A DNA stretch of 64,000 nucleotides from Gemmatimonadota bacterium (GTDB lineage Bacteria > Gemmatimonadota > Gemmatimonadetes > Longimicrobiales > Gaopeijiaceae), in assembly GCA_030827315.1 (NCBI GenBank), contig JAURER010000005.1:1-64000 (forward strand), read 5' to 3'. The notes under the pieces were generated by a model, which worked only from the letters and a program-made list of their open reading frames with translations, was not told the DNA's origin and searched no databases. Below, piece by piece: positions 16,770-27,064 of the stretch. The first letter of the stretch is position 1. Each line of letters begins with the position of its first letter. A program made the position numbers and the translations under genes.

Positions 16770-17591
16770 GTGGACGCCCCCGACTTCCATCGTTTCCGCC
16801 TCACCGTCCACTACGACGGCTCGGCGTTTCACGGCTGGCAGCTGCAGCCGGAGCACCGCTCGGTTCAAAGCGAACTCGAGGCAGCACTCTCCCGTCTGGC
16901 CGACCGCCCGACGGCCGTGATCGGCGCCGGACGGACGGACACCGGAGTCCACGCGACGGGGCAGGTCGCGTCCGCGGACATGCCTTCCTCGTGGACCGCG
17001 GACCGACTGCGCCGGGCCCTGAACGCCCTGCTCCCGGGAGACGTGTGGATCGCGGACGCCGCCCACGCCGCGGCAGACTTCCACCCGCGCTACGACGCGG
17101 TGCGGCGCACCTACCACTACGAGGTCGGACTCCGGACGGAAGCGGCCTCGCCCTTTCACCGGCGCTGGTGCTGGCCCCTCTGCGAGCCGCTCGAGCGTAC
17201 GCTGCTCGACCGGGCCGCGGGGCACGTGGTCGGGGAGCACTCCTTCGAGTCCTTCTCCAAGGCGGGCCAGCCCGAGCGCGGCACGCGCTGCCACGTGCAC
17301 TCCGCGACGTGGTCGGACACCTCGGTCGGGGTACGGCTGACCATCTCCGCCAACCGTTACCTGCACCACATGGTGCGCTACCTGGTGGGCACGATGGTCG
17401 ACGTCGCACGTGGCCGACGCCCTCTCGAAGAAATGGCTAGATTGATGGCCAACGAACCCGGCCTGGTGACGTCGCCCCCCGCCCCCGCGGGTGGCCTCTT
17501 TCTGCACCGGGTCGAGTATCCGGGCGATCCCGCGGGCGCCCCGGACCCCGACATCGAAGCCCTCCACGTCCCCGAACCCCTCCCGACATGA
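16770..17591 (+). CDS. truA: tRNA pseudouridine(38-40) synthase
   Basis: Converts uridines 38-40 of the tRNA anticodon stem-loop to pseudouridine. The 273-residue protein carries the catalytic aspartate in [16 protein letters not shown], the opening [14 protein letters not shown] and the C-terminal [12 protein letters not shown] stretch. The start GTG 16770 has no ribosome-binding site but a -10-like TACCTT six bases upstream, after a TTGACA -35. It heads a twelve-gene plus-strand run and overlaps the transaldolase gene as ATGA. Confidence 0.96.
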   Translation: MDAPDFHRFRLTVHYDGSAFHGWQLQPEHRSVQSELEAALSRLADRPTAVIGAGRTDTGVHATGQVASADMPSSWTADRLRRALNALLPGDVWIADAAHAAADFHPRYDAVRRTYHYEVGLRTEAASPFHRRWCWPLCEPLERTLLDRAAGHVVGEHSFESFSKAGQPERGTRCHVHSATWSDTSVGVRLTISANRYLHHMVRYLVGTMVDVARGRRPLEEMARLMANEPGLVTSPPAPAGGLFLHRVEYPGDPAGAPDPDIEALHVPEPLPT

Positions 17592-18244
17592 AGATCTTCC
17601 TCGACACCGCCGACCTCGGCCAGATCCGGCGCGCGGCCGACGCGGGCCTCATCGACGGTGTCACGACCAATCCTTCGCTTGTGGCCAAGGTCGCGGAGAA
17701 TCGCGACGTCACCGATATGTACCGCGAGATCTGCAAAGCCGTCGACGGCCCCGTCAGCCTCGAGGTCGTGGCGGTGGACCGCGACACGATGATCGCCGAG
17801 GGGCGCAAGCTCGCGGCGATCCACGAGAACGCGGTGGTCAAGGTCCCGCTGACGGAGGACGGACTGAAGGCGTGCCGGGCGCTCGTCGACGACGGTCACA
17901 TGGTCAATGTCACCCTCTGCTTCTCCGTCTCGCAGGCGCTGCTCGCGGCAAAGGCCGGTGCGACCTTCGTCTCTCCGTTCGTCGGCCGCATCGACGACAT
18001 CTCCGGCGAGGGCATGCAGTTGATCCATCACATCCGGCAGGTGTACGACAACTACGGCTACGACACGGAGATTCTCGCCGCGTCGATCCGCCACCCGATG
18101 CACGTCGTCGAGGCGATGCTCATCGGTGCCGACTGCTGCACCATTCCGCCGGCCGTGCTCTGGCAGCTGAGCCGCCACCCGCTCACCGACCAGGGGCTCG
18201 ACGCCTTCCTCAAGGACTGGAATGCCGCCGGTACGGCCATCTGA
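17588..18244 (+). CDS. Transaldolase / fructose-6-phosphate aldolase family
   Basis: 218-residue short-form transaldolase family TIM barrel. It opens [17 protein letters not shown] and includes [11 protein letters not shown], the Schiff-base lysine in [10 protein letters not shown], and [10 protein letters not shown]. Short members act either as transaldolases of the pentose phosphate pathway or as fructose-6-phosphate aldolases, and I cannot decide which from sequence alone. ATG 17588 overlaps the truA stop. Its last 23 bases overlap the start of htrA, whose ribosome-binding site (AAGGA) lies inside this gene. Confidence 0.92.
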   Translation: MKIFLDTADLGQIRRAADAGLIDGVTTNPSLVAKVAENRDVTDMYREICKAVDGPVSLEVVAVDRDTMIAEGRKLAAIHENAVVKVPLTEDGLKACRALVDDGHMVNVTLCFSVSQALLAAKAGATFVSPFVGRIDDISGEGMQLIHHIRQVYDNYGYDTEILAASIRHPMHVVEAMLIGADCCTIPPAVLWQLSRHPLTDQGLDAFLKDWNAAGTAI

Positions 18245-19733
18245 ACGATCACGCCGGCTGGCGGCGACGATCGCCACGCTCGCGGCGCTCGCGCCGGCCT
18301 CGGGGTGCACGCCGGAAACCGCGGACGCGCTCAACGCAAGCGGAACCGCCGAGGCCGCGGTCTCGATGCCGGCTCGTGGTCGGGAGGCGTCCAGCGCACC
18401 CTACGTCGACCTCTTCGGGGCCGCGACGCAGGCTGGCGCAGCGCGGGTACAGGATCTGGACGCGAGCCGGGCGACCGCCATCGTGCGGGCGACCGCTCGG
18501 GTCGCCCCCGCGGTGGTGAGCGTGAACGTCATCCGAACCCAGCAGGTCCGCCCGCGCACCATGTGGGAGAGCCTCTATCTCCCCCCCGGCGCCACGCAGC
18601 GGAGCGCGGGGTTCGGATCCGGCGTCATCGTCAGCAAAGACGGCATCGTCATCACGAACGACCACGTGATCAGCGGAGCCACGCAGATCCAGGTCACGCT
18701 TCCCGGTGGGCGTGACGCGAACGCCGAGCTCATCGGCACCGACCCGGTGGCGGACATCGCGGTCCTGCGCATCGACGTGGCCGACCTGCCGGTCGCTCCC
18801 GTGGGCACCGTCGAGGGGCTCATGATCGGAGAGTGGGCCATCGCGATCGGGAACCCGCTGGGAAACTACGTCGGTGACAGCGAACCGACCGTGACCGCTG
18901 GTGTGGTGTCGGCCGTCAATCGGAACATCTCGCCCTCCTCCGAGGACGAGGGATTCTACTTCGGCATGATCCAGACCGACGCGGCCATCAACCCCGGCAA
19001 CTCCGGGGGTGCGCTGGTCAACGCCGAGGGGGAAGTGATCGGGATCAACGCATCGATCATCTCTCGAAGCGGGGGCAGTGAGGGACTCGGCTTCGCCATC
19101 CCGATCGACCGCGCGCTCCGGATCGCCGACGACTTCCTTCGCTACGGCGAGGTTCGCCGGGCCTTCGTGGGTCTCGAGGTCGAGCCCGTCGAGGCCGATG
19201 CGTGGGGCCGGCGCCGCGGCGTGCGCATCAGCCGGGTGGCCGCCGGCTCGCCCGCCGACGAGGCTGCGCTTCGGCCAGGGGACATGCTCCTCGAAGCCAA
19301 CGGGCGACCCCTCACGGGCCCATTGGACTGGGAAGGCGTTCTGCTCGACCTGCGGGCCGAAGACGAAGTCGCCATCTCCGTGCAGGGCCAGCCGCGGCGG
19401 GTGGCGCTGCGCGCCATCGCCTTCCCCTCGGTTACCGCATCGCGCGTGACGCTGTTCCGGGACATCCAGCTCATCACCGTGACCTCGCAGATCCAGCTCG
19501 AGCGCGGGCTGGTCAGCAGCGACGGCGCCCTGGTCGACGACATCAGCGACGAGCTGGCTCGCCAGCTGGGGCTGCGGCGCGGCGACGTGATCCTGCAGAT
19601 GAATCGTGTTCGCATCCGCACCGCGGACGACGCGGCGCGCTTTTTCGGCTCGCTCAGCGGCGAGGGCCGGATCGTCCTCTATCTCGAGCGCGGCGGCAGC
19701 TACGGAACCCGAACCCTCTACTGGCGAGGCTGA
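18222..19733 (+). CDS. HtrA/DegQ-like serine protease, probable lipoprotein
   Basis: Periplasmic chaperone-protease of 503 residues. An N-terminal signal ends in the lipobox-like PASGC (Cys29), suggesting lipid anchoring, which is unusual for HtrA. The trypsin-like domain has the triad His148 (TNDHVIS), Asp178 (ADIAVL) and Ser261 (NPGNSGGAL). Two PDZ domains follow (about 313-400 and 405-500). ATG 18222 is preceded by AAGGA five bases away and overlaps the transaldolase gene by 23 bases. The next gene, purB, starts immediately after the stop. Confidence 0.93.
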   Translation: MPPVRPSERSRRLAATIATLAALAPASGCTPETADALNASGTAEAAVSMPARGREASSAPYVDLFGAATQAGAARVQDLDASRATAIVRATARVAPAVVSVNVIRTQQVRPRTMWESLYLPPGATQRSAGFGSGVIVSKDGIVITNDHVISGATQIQVTLPGGRDANAELIGTDPVADIAVLRIDVADLPVAPVGTVEGLMIGEWAIAIGNPLGNYVGDSEPTVTAGVVSAVNRNISPSSEDEGFYFGMIQTDAAINPGNSGGALVNAEGEVIGINASIISRSGGSEGLGFAIPIDRALRIADDFLRYGEVRRAFVGLEVEPVEADAWGRRRGVRISRVAAGSPADEAALRPGDMLLEANGRPLTGPLDWEGVLLDLRAEDEVAISVQGQPRRVALRAIAFPSVTASRVTLFRDIQLITVTSQIQLERGLVSSDGALVDDISDELARQLGLRRGDVILQMNRVRIRTADDAARFFGSLSGEGRIVLYLERGGSYGTRTLYWRG

Positions 19734-21185
19734 GTGACTCCACAGGATCCGCTGGACGAGTACGTCCACCCGCTCACCGACCGGTACGCGTCGAAGGAGA
19801 TGCAGAAGCTCTTTGCTCCTCGCCGTCGCTTCGGCACCTGGCGCAGACTCTGGGTAGCGCTCGCCGAGGCCGAAGCCGACCTGGGCATCGACATCTCGGA
19901 CGAGGCGCTCGCCCAGATGCGGGCCGCCGTCGACGAGCTCGATCTCGCGAAGGCCGCCGAATACGAGCGCCGCTTCCGGCACGACGTCATGGCGCACGTG
20001 CACCTCTTCGGGGACGATGCGCCCGCCGCCAGGGGAATCATCCACCTGGGCGCGACCAGCGCCTTCATCGGCGACAACACCGACCTCATCGTCCACAGGG
20101 AGGCACTGTCCCTCGTCCGGACGCGGGTGACGCGGTGCGTGGAAGCCCTTGCCGTGTTCGCGCGCGAGCACGCCGAGTTGCCGACGCTCGGGTACACGCA
20201 TTTCCAGCCGGCACAGCCGACCACCGTAGGCAAACGGGCCACCCTGTGGATCCAGGATCTGCTGCTCGACCTCGAAGAGCTGGATCACCGCATCGACACG
20301 CTGCGCTTCCGCGGCGTTCGCGGGACTACGGGCACGCAGGCCTCGTTCCTGGAGCTCTTCCAGGGAGACCACGACAAGGTGGACGCGCTCGACACGGCCG
20401 TCGGGCAGAAGATGGGCTTCGAGTCGACGTACCCGGTCAGCGGTCAGACGTACACGCGCAAGGTCGACTTCGCCGTGCAGGCGTCACTCGCCGGCGTGGC
20501 CGCCTCGGTATCCAAGATCGCGCACGACCTCCGTATCCTGGCGCACCTGCGCGAGGTGGAGGAGCCGTTCGAGTCCGAGCAGATCGGCTCTTCGGCCATG
20601 CCCTACAAGCGCAACCCGATGCGCGCGGAGCGGATGTGCGCGCTGACACGCCACGTCATGGTGCTGGCCCAGGATCCGGCGTTTACCGCCGCCACGCAGT
20701 GGCTCGAGCGGACACTCGACGACTCGGCGAACCGCCGGCTCTCGATTCCCGACGCCTTCCTCGCCCTCGACGGATCGCTGGTCCTGCTGGAGAACGTTGC
20801 ACGAGGACTGATCGTAAACCCCCAGGTCGTCCGACGGAATCTCGCGGAGCACCTTCCCTTCATGGCCACAGAAACGATCTTGATGCACGCGACGTCGCGG
20901 GGGGGCGACCGGCAGGAGTTGCACGAACGGATTCGGCAGCACTCCATGGCCGCCGCGCGGCGCATGAAGGAAGAGGGCGCGGATGCGGATCTGCTCGAAC
21001 GAATCGCCGGGGACGAGGCCTTCGGGCTCTCGGCCGAAGAGTTGGCGCAGATGGTCGACCCGATGCGCTTCGTGGGCCGCGCGCCCGCGCAGGTCACCCG
21101 CTTCCTCGAAGGCTGGGTCGAGCCGACGCTCGAACGCCAGCGCAGGCAGATGCTGAACCTCGAAAATCCGGAACTCCATGTCTGA
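19734..21185 (+). CDS. purB: Adenylosuccinate lyase
   Basis: Catalyses two fumarate-releasing steps of purine synthesis: SAICAR to AICAR and adenylosuccinate to AMP. The 483-residue protein has the superfamily signature GSSAMPYKRNPMRAE, the histidine-containing LGYTHFQPAQPTTVGKR and LGATSAFIGDN. The start is GTG 19734, directly after the htrA TGA. The end overlaps purC by eight bases. Confidence 0.96.
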   Translation: MTPQDPLDEYVHPLTDRYASKEMQKLFAPRRRFGTWRRLWVALAEAEADLGIDISDEALAQMRAAVDELDLAKAAEYERRFRHDVMAHVHLFGDDAPAARGIIHLGATSAFIGDNTDLIVHREALSLVRTRVTRCVEALAVFAREHAELPTLGYTHFQPAQPTTVGKRATLWIQDLLLDLEELDHRIDTLRFRGVRGTTGTQASFLELFQGDHDKVDALDTAVGQKMGFESTYPVSGQTYTRKVDFAVQASLAGVAASVSKIAHDLRILAHLREVEEPFESEQIGSSAMPYKRNPMRAERMCALTRHVMVLAQDPAFTAATQWLERTLDDSANRRLSIPDAFLALDGSLVLLENVARGLIVNPQVVRRNLAEHLPFMATETILMHATSRGGDRQELHERIRQHSMAAARRMKEEGADADLLERIAGDEAFGLSAEELAQMVDPMRFVGRAPAQVTRFLEGWVEPTLERQRRQMLNLENPELHV

Positions 21186-22116
21186 TTCTACCGTGCACCA
21201 GTCCGACCTCGATCTGAAACTGCTTCACCGCGGCAAGGTCCGGGACGTCTACGAAGTCGACGCCGACACGCTGCTCATGGTCGCGAGCGACCGGGTGAGC
21301 GCCTTCGACGTCGTCCTTCCCCAGCCCATCCCCCACAAGGGAGAGGTGCTCACGCTTGTCACCGCCTGGTGGCTCGAGCAGCTCGACGGGGACATCGCGC
21401 ACCACCTCATCGCCGTCGACCCCGACCGCATCATCGCACGGTACCCGCACCTGGCAGCCAGCCGGAACGTCTGGGCCCGGCGCGCGATGCTGGTGCACCG
21501 CACCGAACCGGTCCTCGTCGAGTGCGTGGTGCGCGGCTACATCTCCGGTTCCGCGTGGAAAGAGTACCGTCAGAACGGAACGCTTGCCGGCGAAGCCCTC
21601 CCGACGGGGCTCCAGGAGAGCCAGCGGCTCGACCCGGCCATTTTCTCGCCCGCCACGAAGGCGCAGCAGGGCGAGCACGACGAGAACATCACGTACGGGC
21701 AGATGATCGAGATCCTCGGCCCGGAGCTGTCGGGGCGCCTCCGGGACCTCTCGCTCCGAATCTACGGCCACGGCCGGGACGTCGCGGAGAAGAGCGACAT
21801 CATCCTGGCGGACACGAAGTTCGAGTTCGGTCACAAGGACGGCCGGCTCCTCCTGATCGACGAGGTGCTCACGCCCGACTCATCGCGCTTCTGGCCGAAG
21901 GAGAGCTACGGGATCGGGCGCGGGCAGCCCTCCCTGGACAAGCAGCCGATCCGTGACTGGCTCGAGACCCTCGACTGGGACAAGAGCCCACCCCCACCCG
22001 ACCTTCCGGGGGACGTGGTACAGGCCGCTTCCGACCGGTATAAGGAGGTCTTCAAGCGACTGACCGGCATCGACCTGGCCGCCTACGTGCCCCCGCTCTT
22101 CGGGGACGACCGCTGA
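21178..22116 (+). CDS. purC: SAICAR synthetase
   Basis: ATP-dependent ligase joining aspartate to CAIR in purine synthesis. The 312-residue protein is of the longer, yeast Ade1-like type rather than the about 240-residue E. coli type. It has HRGKVRDVYE, VASDRVSAFDVV, VECVVRGYISGSAWKEY, ADTKFEFG and DEVLTPDSSRFW. ATG 21178 overlaps the end of purB, and the stop overlaps the psd start as TGATG. Confidence 0.96.
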   Translation: MSDSTVHQSDLDLKLLHRGKVRDVYEVDADTLLMVASDRVSAFDVVLPQPIPHKGEVLTLVTAWWLEQLDGDIAHHLIAVDPDRIIARYPHLAASRNVWARRAMLVHRTEPVLVECVVRGYISGSAWKEYRQNGTLAGEALPTGLQESQRLDPAIFSPATKAQQGEHDENITYGQMIEILGPELSGRLRDLSLRIYGHGRDVAEKSDIILADTKFEFGHKDGRLLLIDEVLTPDSSRFWPKESYGIGRGQPSLDKQPIRDWLETLDWDKSPPPPDLPGDVVQAASDRYKEVFKRLTGIDLAAYVPPLFGDDR

Positions 22117-22796
22117 TGTTCGCCCGCGAGGGGTACCCGTTCGCTGCGGCGGCGCTGCTCCTCGCGGGTGTACTCTGGTCCGCGATCTGGGCCGGACTGG
22201 GCGGCTCGGGCGGCGCCGGGTGGGTGGCGCTCCGGGGTGCGGCGTGGCTCTTCACACTCCTCGCACTCTTCGTGCTCTGGTTCTTTCGTAACCCCGAGCC
22301 GAGCATCCCCACCGATGCGACCCTGGTGGTCGCGCCCGGTCAGGGGAAGATCATCCTTGTCGAGGACGTCGAGGAGACGAGCTACGTCGGGGGACGCGCC
22401 ACGAAGATCTCGATCTTCCTCAGCGTGTTCGACGTCCACGTGCAGCGCGCGCCCGTGAGCGGCACCGTCGAGCAGAAGATCTACCGGCCCGGGGCCTACG
22501 CGGTCGCCTGGGCCGACAAGGCTTCGGAGGACAACGAACAGGCGTCCCTGGGCATCGCCACCGAGAACGGGCGCGTGCTGGTTCGCCAGATCGCGGGGCT
22601 CGTGGCCCGGCGGATCATCACGGACCCCTCAGAGGGCGACACGGTCGAGCGAGGGCGGCGCTTCGGGCTCATCCGGTTCGGATCCCGGGTCGACCTGTTC
22701 ATCCCGGCGCACTGGGAGGTCCTGTGCGCCGTCGGCGACCGGGTCACCGTCGGATCGACCCCGCTGGCCCGTCAGCTTCCGGAGTCGACGCCGTGA
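22116..22796 (+). CDS. psd: Phosphatidylserine decarboxylase, short proenzyme type
   Basis: Decarboxylates phosphatidylserine to phosphatidylethanolamine. The 226-residue short type has one or two N-terminal membrane helices (about 8-30 and 38-57). The self-cleavage site is Gly-Ser in IRFGSRVDLF, where the serine becomes the pyruvoyl group, and the preceding histidine-containing strand is SVFDVHVQRAPVSG. It is coupled to purC upstream and to pssA downstream (GTGA). The two consecutive phospholipid enzymes sit inside the purine gene run. Confidence 0.94.
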   Translation: MFAREGYPFAAAALLLAGVLWSAIWAGLGGSGGAGWVALRGAAWLFTLLALFVLWFFRNPEPSIPTDATLVVAPGQGKIILVEDVEETSYVGGRATKISIFLSVFDVHVQRAPVSGTVEQKIYRPGAYAVAWADKASEDNEQASLGIATENGRVLVRQIAGLVARRIITDPSEGDTVERGRRFGLIRFGSRVDLFIPAHWEVLCAVGDRVTVGSTPLARQLPESTP

Positions 22797-23704
22797 ACCC
22801 GCTGCGGAGAGATCCGGAGCGGGCCGGGCATCGCCGGCGCACGCTGCAGCGGGGCGTGATCATCCTGCCCTCCGCCTTCACGCTCGGCAATCTCTTCTTC
22901 GGCATCTATGCGATGGTCTCCGCCTCACGCGGCGACTTCATGTGGGCCGGATGGTGCATCATCTTCGCCGGCGTCCTGGACATGCTCGACGGGCGCGTCG
23001 CTCGCTTCACGCGCACCGGATCGGCGTTCGGCGCCGAGCTCGATTCGCTGGTGGACGCGATCTCGTTCGGGGTGGCGCCCGCCCTCGTCATGTTCGAGCT
23101 GTTCTTCGCCGACACCGAGTGGAGCTGGATTCTCAGCTTCGTCTACATCACCGCCGTCGTGGTTCGCCTGGCGCGCTTCAACGTCGAACAGGGCGGCGAG
23201 GCGAAGCGCTCCTTCCACGGCCTGCCGTCTCCGTCCGCGGGAATGACGCTCGGTGCGTTCTATCCGTTCAGCCAGACGCCCTTCTTCGCCGCCAACCTCT
23301 CGGACCTGCCGTGGGCCGAGATCATCGCGATTGGAATGGTCCTGCTGGCGGTGCTCATGGTGAGCCACGTGCCCTACGCCAAGGTGGGCCGCATCGGGCT
23401 GCGGACACCGAGGGGGATCGCGAACACGGTGATCGCTCTGGCCGCGCTCTTTCTCGCCCTGTATGTACCGGAATACTACTTCTTCACCGTCCTCGTTCTC
23501 TACACCGCGTGGGGTCTGGTGAAGTCCGTGCTCCTCGGATTCCTCGATCGCCTCCCGACCGGAGATCCGCTGCTGGACGAGGACGACGAGGAGCAGGACG
23601 ATGCCCGCGCCGAGGTCCGTGACGTGGACTACGGCGACCTCGGCCCGAGGGGCCGCAGCAGCAATCCGACACAATCCGACGACGCTCTGGAGGAACAACG
23701 TTGA
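22793..23704 (+). CDS. pssA: CDP-diacylglycerol-serine O-phosphatidyltransferase
   Basis: Makes phosphatidylserine, the substrate of the upstream psd product. The 303-residue membrane protein has the CDP-alcohol phosphotransferase motif DGRVAR-x8-G-x3-D-x3-D (about 63-85) and about seven hydrophobic segments. A hydrophilic acidic tail of about 45 residues follows. The start is GTG 22793, overlapping the psd stop. Upstream in-frame starts lie inside psd and are less likely. The stop overlaps the purS start as TTGA. Confidence 0.94.
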   Translation: MNPLRRDPERAGHRRRTLQRGVIILPSAFTLGNLFFGIYAMVSASRGDFMWAGWCIIFAGVLDMLDGRVARFTRTGSAFGAELDSLVDAISFGVAPALVMFELFFADTEWSWILSFVYITAVVVRLARFNVEQGGEAKRSFHGLPSPSAGMTLGAFYPFSQTPFFAANLSDLPWAEIIAIGMVLLAVLMVSHVPYAKVGRIGLRTPRGIANTVIALAALFLALYVPEYYFFTVLVLYTAWGLVKSVLLGFLDRLPTGDPLLDEDDEEQDDARAEVRDVDYGDLGPRGRSSNPTQSDDALEEQR

Positions 23705-23973
23705 GCCAGTACCGCATCGAGGTTCGGGTGAAGCCTCGCCCCGGGCTCCTCGACCCGCAGGGGAAGGCTATCCACCATTCGCTCAATTCCCTCGGCTGGG
23801 AAGGCGTGCACGATGTGAGGGTCGGAAAGGCCATCTACATCGATCTGGACGCGGCCGACGAGGCCGCGGCCCTCGAGGCCGCCGGGGTGATGTGCCGCAA
23901 GCTGCTGGCCAATCCCGTGACCGAAGACTTCGAGGTCACCATGGTGGGGGCGCTCGAGGGAGCCGGCTCATGA
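23701..23973 (+). CDS. purS: FGAM synthase subunit PurS
   Basis: Small (90 residues) subunit of the three-part phosphoribosylformylglycinamidine synthase PurSQL, bridging PurL and PurQ. It shows the family pattern [30 protein letters not shown] and [13 protein letters not shown]. The start is TTG 23701, with GGAGG seven bases upstream, overlapping the pssA stop. It overlaps purQ as ATGA. Confidence 0.95.
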   Translation: MSQYRIEVRVKPRPGLLDPQGKAIHHSLNSLGWEGVHDVRVGKAIYIDLDAADEAAALEAAGVMCRKLLANPVTEDFEVTMVGALEGAGS

Positions 23974-24677
23974 AGGTCGCCGTCGTCACGTTCCCCGGCT
24001 CCAACTGCGACTACGACCTGTACAAGGCCGTGCAGCAGGTCGGCGCCGAGGTCGAATTCGTCTGGCACCGGGAGCGGGGCCTTCAGCGCTTCGAGGCCGT
24101 GATGCTTCCGGGCGGGTTCTCCTACGGGGACTACCTGCGGGCGGGCGCCATCGCGCGCATGAGTCCCGTCATGGAAGACGTCGTGGCCTTCGCGGCGGCC
24201 GGTGGACCCGTGCTCGGGATCTGCAACGGCTTTCAGATCCTCTGCGAGGCGGGCCTCCTGCCCGGCGCGCTGATGCGCAACGACGTTCTCAGGTTCCGGA
24301 GCCACGACGTGCTGCTGCGCGTGGAACGCGACGACACGCTCTTCACGGGCGACTACGAGAAGGGACAGATCCTCCGCATCCCGATCGCGCACGGGGAAGG
24401 AAACTTCGAGGCCGACGAGGAGACGCTTCGCGCCCTGGAAGGTGACGGCCGCGTGGTCTTCCGCTACGTCGACGCGAACGGCGAGGCGACGGAAGCCTCG
24501 AACCCAAACGGATCGTGGCACAACATCGCGGGCATCACCAACGAGGCCGGCAACGTCCTGGGAATGATGCCGCACCCCGAGCGCGCCATGGAGGCGCTCC
24601 TCGGCTCCACCGACGGCGTTGGCCTCTTCACCTCCCTGGTGGCGAGCCTGTCGACGACCGCCGGCGGAAGCGCATGA
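23970..24677 (+). CDS. purQ: FGAM synthase glutaminase subunit PurQ
   Basis: Class I glutamine amidotransferase supplying ammonia to PurL. The 235-residue protein has the nucleophile cysteine in [10 protein letters not shown], the histidine and glutamate in [10 protein letters not shown], and opens [17 protein letters not shown] 23970 overlaps the purS stop. It is followed by an 82-base gap before purL that is exactly spanned by a 29-codon mini-ORF. Confidence 0.96.
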   Translation: MKVAVVTFPGSNCDYDLYKAVQQVGAEVEFVWHRERGLQRFEAVMLPGGFSYGDYLRAGAIARMSPVMEDVVAFAAAGGPVLGICNGFQILCEAGLLPGALMRNDVLRFRSHDVLLRVERDDTLFTGDYEKGQILRIPIAHGEGNFEADEETLRALEGDGRVVFRYVDANGEATEASNPNGSWHNIAGITNEAGNVLGMMPHPERAMEALLGSTDGVGLFTSLVASLSTTAGGSA

Positions 24678-24763
24678 CCTCGCGGCCGCACGGCGGCCGA
24701 CCCAGTTCCGCGGGCCCGATGCCCGCAACCGAGCCATCCCAACGCACGAGCGATCTACCGTGA
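24674..24763 (+). other. Candidate bridging mini-ORF between purQ and purL
   Basis: A 29-codon frame ([20 protein letters not shown] and nine more residues). Its ATG overlaps the purQ stop (ATGA at 24674) and its TGA overlaps the purL GTG (GTGA at 24760). The peptide is Pro/Arg/Ser-rich and looks like nothing known. purL has no good ribosome-binding site, so a role in passing ribosomes by termination-reinitiation is plausible. It may also be fortuitous. Confidence 0.4.
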
Positions 24764-27060
24764 GCCAGGCCGACGCCACCGTCACGGCAAGCCCCGTCCC
24801 CCCCCGGGACGGCGACCCAGCCATCACCCCGGAAGTCGTGGCCGATCACGGACTCTCTCCCGAGGAGTACGAACGGGTCCGCACGGTCATGGGTCGCGAT
24901 CCGACGTTCACCGAGCTCGGCGTCTTCAGCGCCATGTGGTCGGAGCACTGCGGATACAAGAACTCGAAGAGACTCCTGCGCCTCCTGCCGACGAAAGCGC
25001 CGTGGGTGATCCAGGGCCCGGGCGAGAACGCCGGCGTGATCGACGTCGGGGACGGGTACGCGCTGGCGTTCAAGATCGAGTCACACAATCACCCTTCCGC
25101 CGTCGAGCCGTACCAGGGCGCCGCCACGGGCGTTGGGGGCATCCTGCGCGACATCTTCACCATGGGGGCCCGCCCTGTCGCGGTGCTCGACTCTCTGCGC
25201 TTCGGTGATCTGGACAGCGGCCGGGTCCGGTACCTCTTCAGCGGCGTGGTGAGTGGTGTGGGCGACTACGGCAACTGCGTCGGCATCCCGAACATCGGGG
25301 GCGAAGTCGTCTTCGACCGGGGATACGAGGGCAATCCGATCGTGAACGCGATGTGCCTCGGCCTCATGAAGCACGAGGACCTCATCACGGCCGTGGCCTC
25401 GGGTGACGGCGCGCCCCTCATGGCCGTGGGCGCGCGCACGGGCCGCGACGGGATCCACGGTGCGACCTTCGCCTCCGAGGAGCTCAGCGAGGACGCGGAC
25501 GAGTCCAGCCGTCCACAGGTCCAGGTCGGAGACCCCTTCACCGAGAAGCTGCTCCTCGAAGCCAGCCTCGAGCTCATCGCCAGCGGGGCCATCAGCGGCA
25601 TCCAGGACATGGGTGCCGCCGGGATCACCTCCTCCGCCTCCGAGATGGCCGGGCGGGGCGGTAGCGGAGTCGAGATCGAGATGTCCGCGGTCCCGGTGCG
25701 CGAGGCGGGGATGACGCCCTACGAGATCCTGCTCTCCGAGTCGCAGGAGCGCATGCTCGTGGTCGCGGAGCCCGGACAGGAGGACGAGGTCCGCCGCATT
25801 CTGGAGAAGTGGGAGCTCGAGGCCGCGGTGATCGGGCGGGTCACCGACGACGGGAAGTTCCGGGTCCTCGAAAACGGGCGGGTCGTGGCCGACATTCCGG
25901 CCCTCCCCCTCACCGAGGGGTGCCCGACCTACGAGCGCGAAGGCGTGGAGTCGGAGGAGATCCGTGCGCTCCGGGAGGCCGACCTCGGCGAGCACCTGAT
26001 CCCCGAGGGCGACCTGACCAGGAGCTTCCTCCTCCTTCTGGGCTCGCCGAACGTCGCGTCGAAGCAGTGGATCTATCACCAGTACGACACCACGGTCCGG
26101 AGCTCCACGGCAGTACGCCCGGGCGGCGACGCGGGCGTCATCCGGATTCGCGGGACCAACCGGGCCGTGGCGGCCACGACCGACTGCAACGGCAGGCTCG
26201 TCTACCTCGAGCCGAAGACGGGCGCGATGGCCGCGGTCGCCGAGGCGGCGCGCAATCTCGTGTGCGTCGGCGCGGTCCCCACGGCGATCACCAACAACCT
26301 GAACTTCGGCAACCCGCTCAAGGCCCACATCTACCACCAGTTGCGCGAGGCGGTGCTGGGCATGCGCGACGCATGCGAGGCGTTCGAGACGCCCGTGACG
26401 GGCGGCAACGTCTCGCTCTTCAACGAAACCGACGGCCGCGCGATCTATCCGACGCCGGTCATCGGGATGGTCGGCATCATCGAGGACGTGTCGCGCATCA
26501 CGTCGAACAGCTTCCGCGAAGCGGGTGACGACATCCTCCTGCTGGGCGCGAACACCGGCGAGCTGGGCGGATCGGAGTACCTGTACGTGACGGCGGGCCT
26601 CGTGGCCGGTCAGCCGCCGTCGATCGACCTGGAGGGCGAGCGAGCGCTCCAGCAGGCGGTGCTCCAGATGAACCACGAGCGGCTTCTCGCGTCAGCGCAC
26701 GACTGTTCGCAGGGCGGGCTGGCCAGTACGCTCGCCGAATGCGCGCTCGGCAACGGGGAAGCTCTGCTCGGGGTCCGGGCCGAGATCGACGAGGAGCTGC
26801 GGCCCGTAGTATCGCTCTTCGGAGAGTCTCACGGCCGGGTCGTGATCTCCTGCGACCCGAACAACACCGCCGAGGTGCTTCGTATCGCGCGGCTTCACGA
26901 AGTCCCGGCCCGTCGCATCGGGTCCGTCACCCCGGCGTCAGAGGGCTTCTCTCTGACGGTGCGCGGAGGCGTGGTGTCCGCACCTGTCGACCGTCTCGCC
27001 CGCGCCTTCTTCGACGCGATCCCCTCGATCATGGACGCCTCTCCGACCACAGGCCCCTGA
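24760..27060 (+). CDS. purL: FGAM synthase large subunit PurL
   Basis: ATP-dependent synthase subunit of the PurSQL complex. At 766 residues it is the short PurL type, consistent with separate purS and purQ. Signatures include [44 protein letters not shown]-like loops, and the second half with TDCNGR and [14 protein letters not shown]. The start is GTG 24760. No ATG, GTG or TTG lies between it and purQ in this frame. It ends four bases before the purF ATG. Confidence 0.97.
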   Translation: MSQADATVTASPVPPRDGDPAITPEVVADHGLSPEEYERVRTVMGRDPTFTELGVFSAMWSEHCGYKNSKRLLRLLPTKAPWVIQGPGENAGVIDVGDGYALAFKIESHNHPSAVEPYQGAATGVGGILRDIFTMGARPVAVLDSLRFGDLDSGRVRYLFSGVVSGVGDYGNCVGIPNIGGEVVFDRGYEGNPIVNAMCLGLMKHEDLITAVASGDGAPLMAVGARTGRDGIHGATFASEELSEDADESSRPQVQVGDPFTEKLLLEASLELIASGAISGIQDMGAAGITSSASEMAGRGGSGVEIEMSAVPVREAGMTPYEILLSESQERMLVVAEPGQEDEVRRILEKWELEAAVIGRVTDDGKFRVLENGRVVADIPALPLTEGCPTYEREGVESEEIRALREADLGEHLIPEGDLTRSFLLLLGSPNVASKQWIYHQYDTTVRSSTAVRPGGDAGVIRIRGTNRAVAATTDCNGRLVYLEPKTGAMAAVAEAARNLVCVGAVPTAITNNLNFGNPLKAHIYHQLREAVLGMRDACEAFETPVTGGNVSLFNETDGRAIYPTPVIGMVGIIEDVSRITSNSFREAGDDILLLGANTGELGGSEYLYVTAGLVAGQPPSIDLEGERALQQAVLQMNHERLLASAHDCSQGGLASTLAECALGNGEALLGVRAEIDEELRPVVSLFGESHGRVVISCDPNNTAEVLRIARLHEVPARRIGSVTPASEGFSLTVRGGVVSAPVDRLARAFFDAIPSIMDASPTTGP

Positions 27061-27064
27061 CCGG

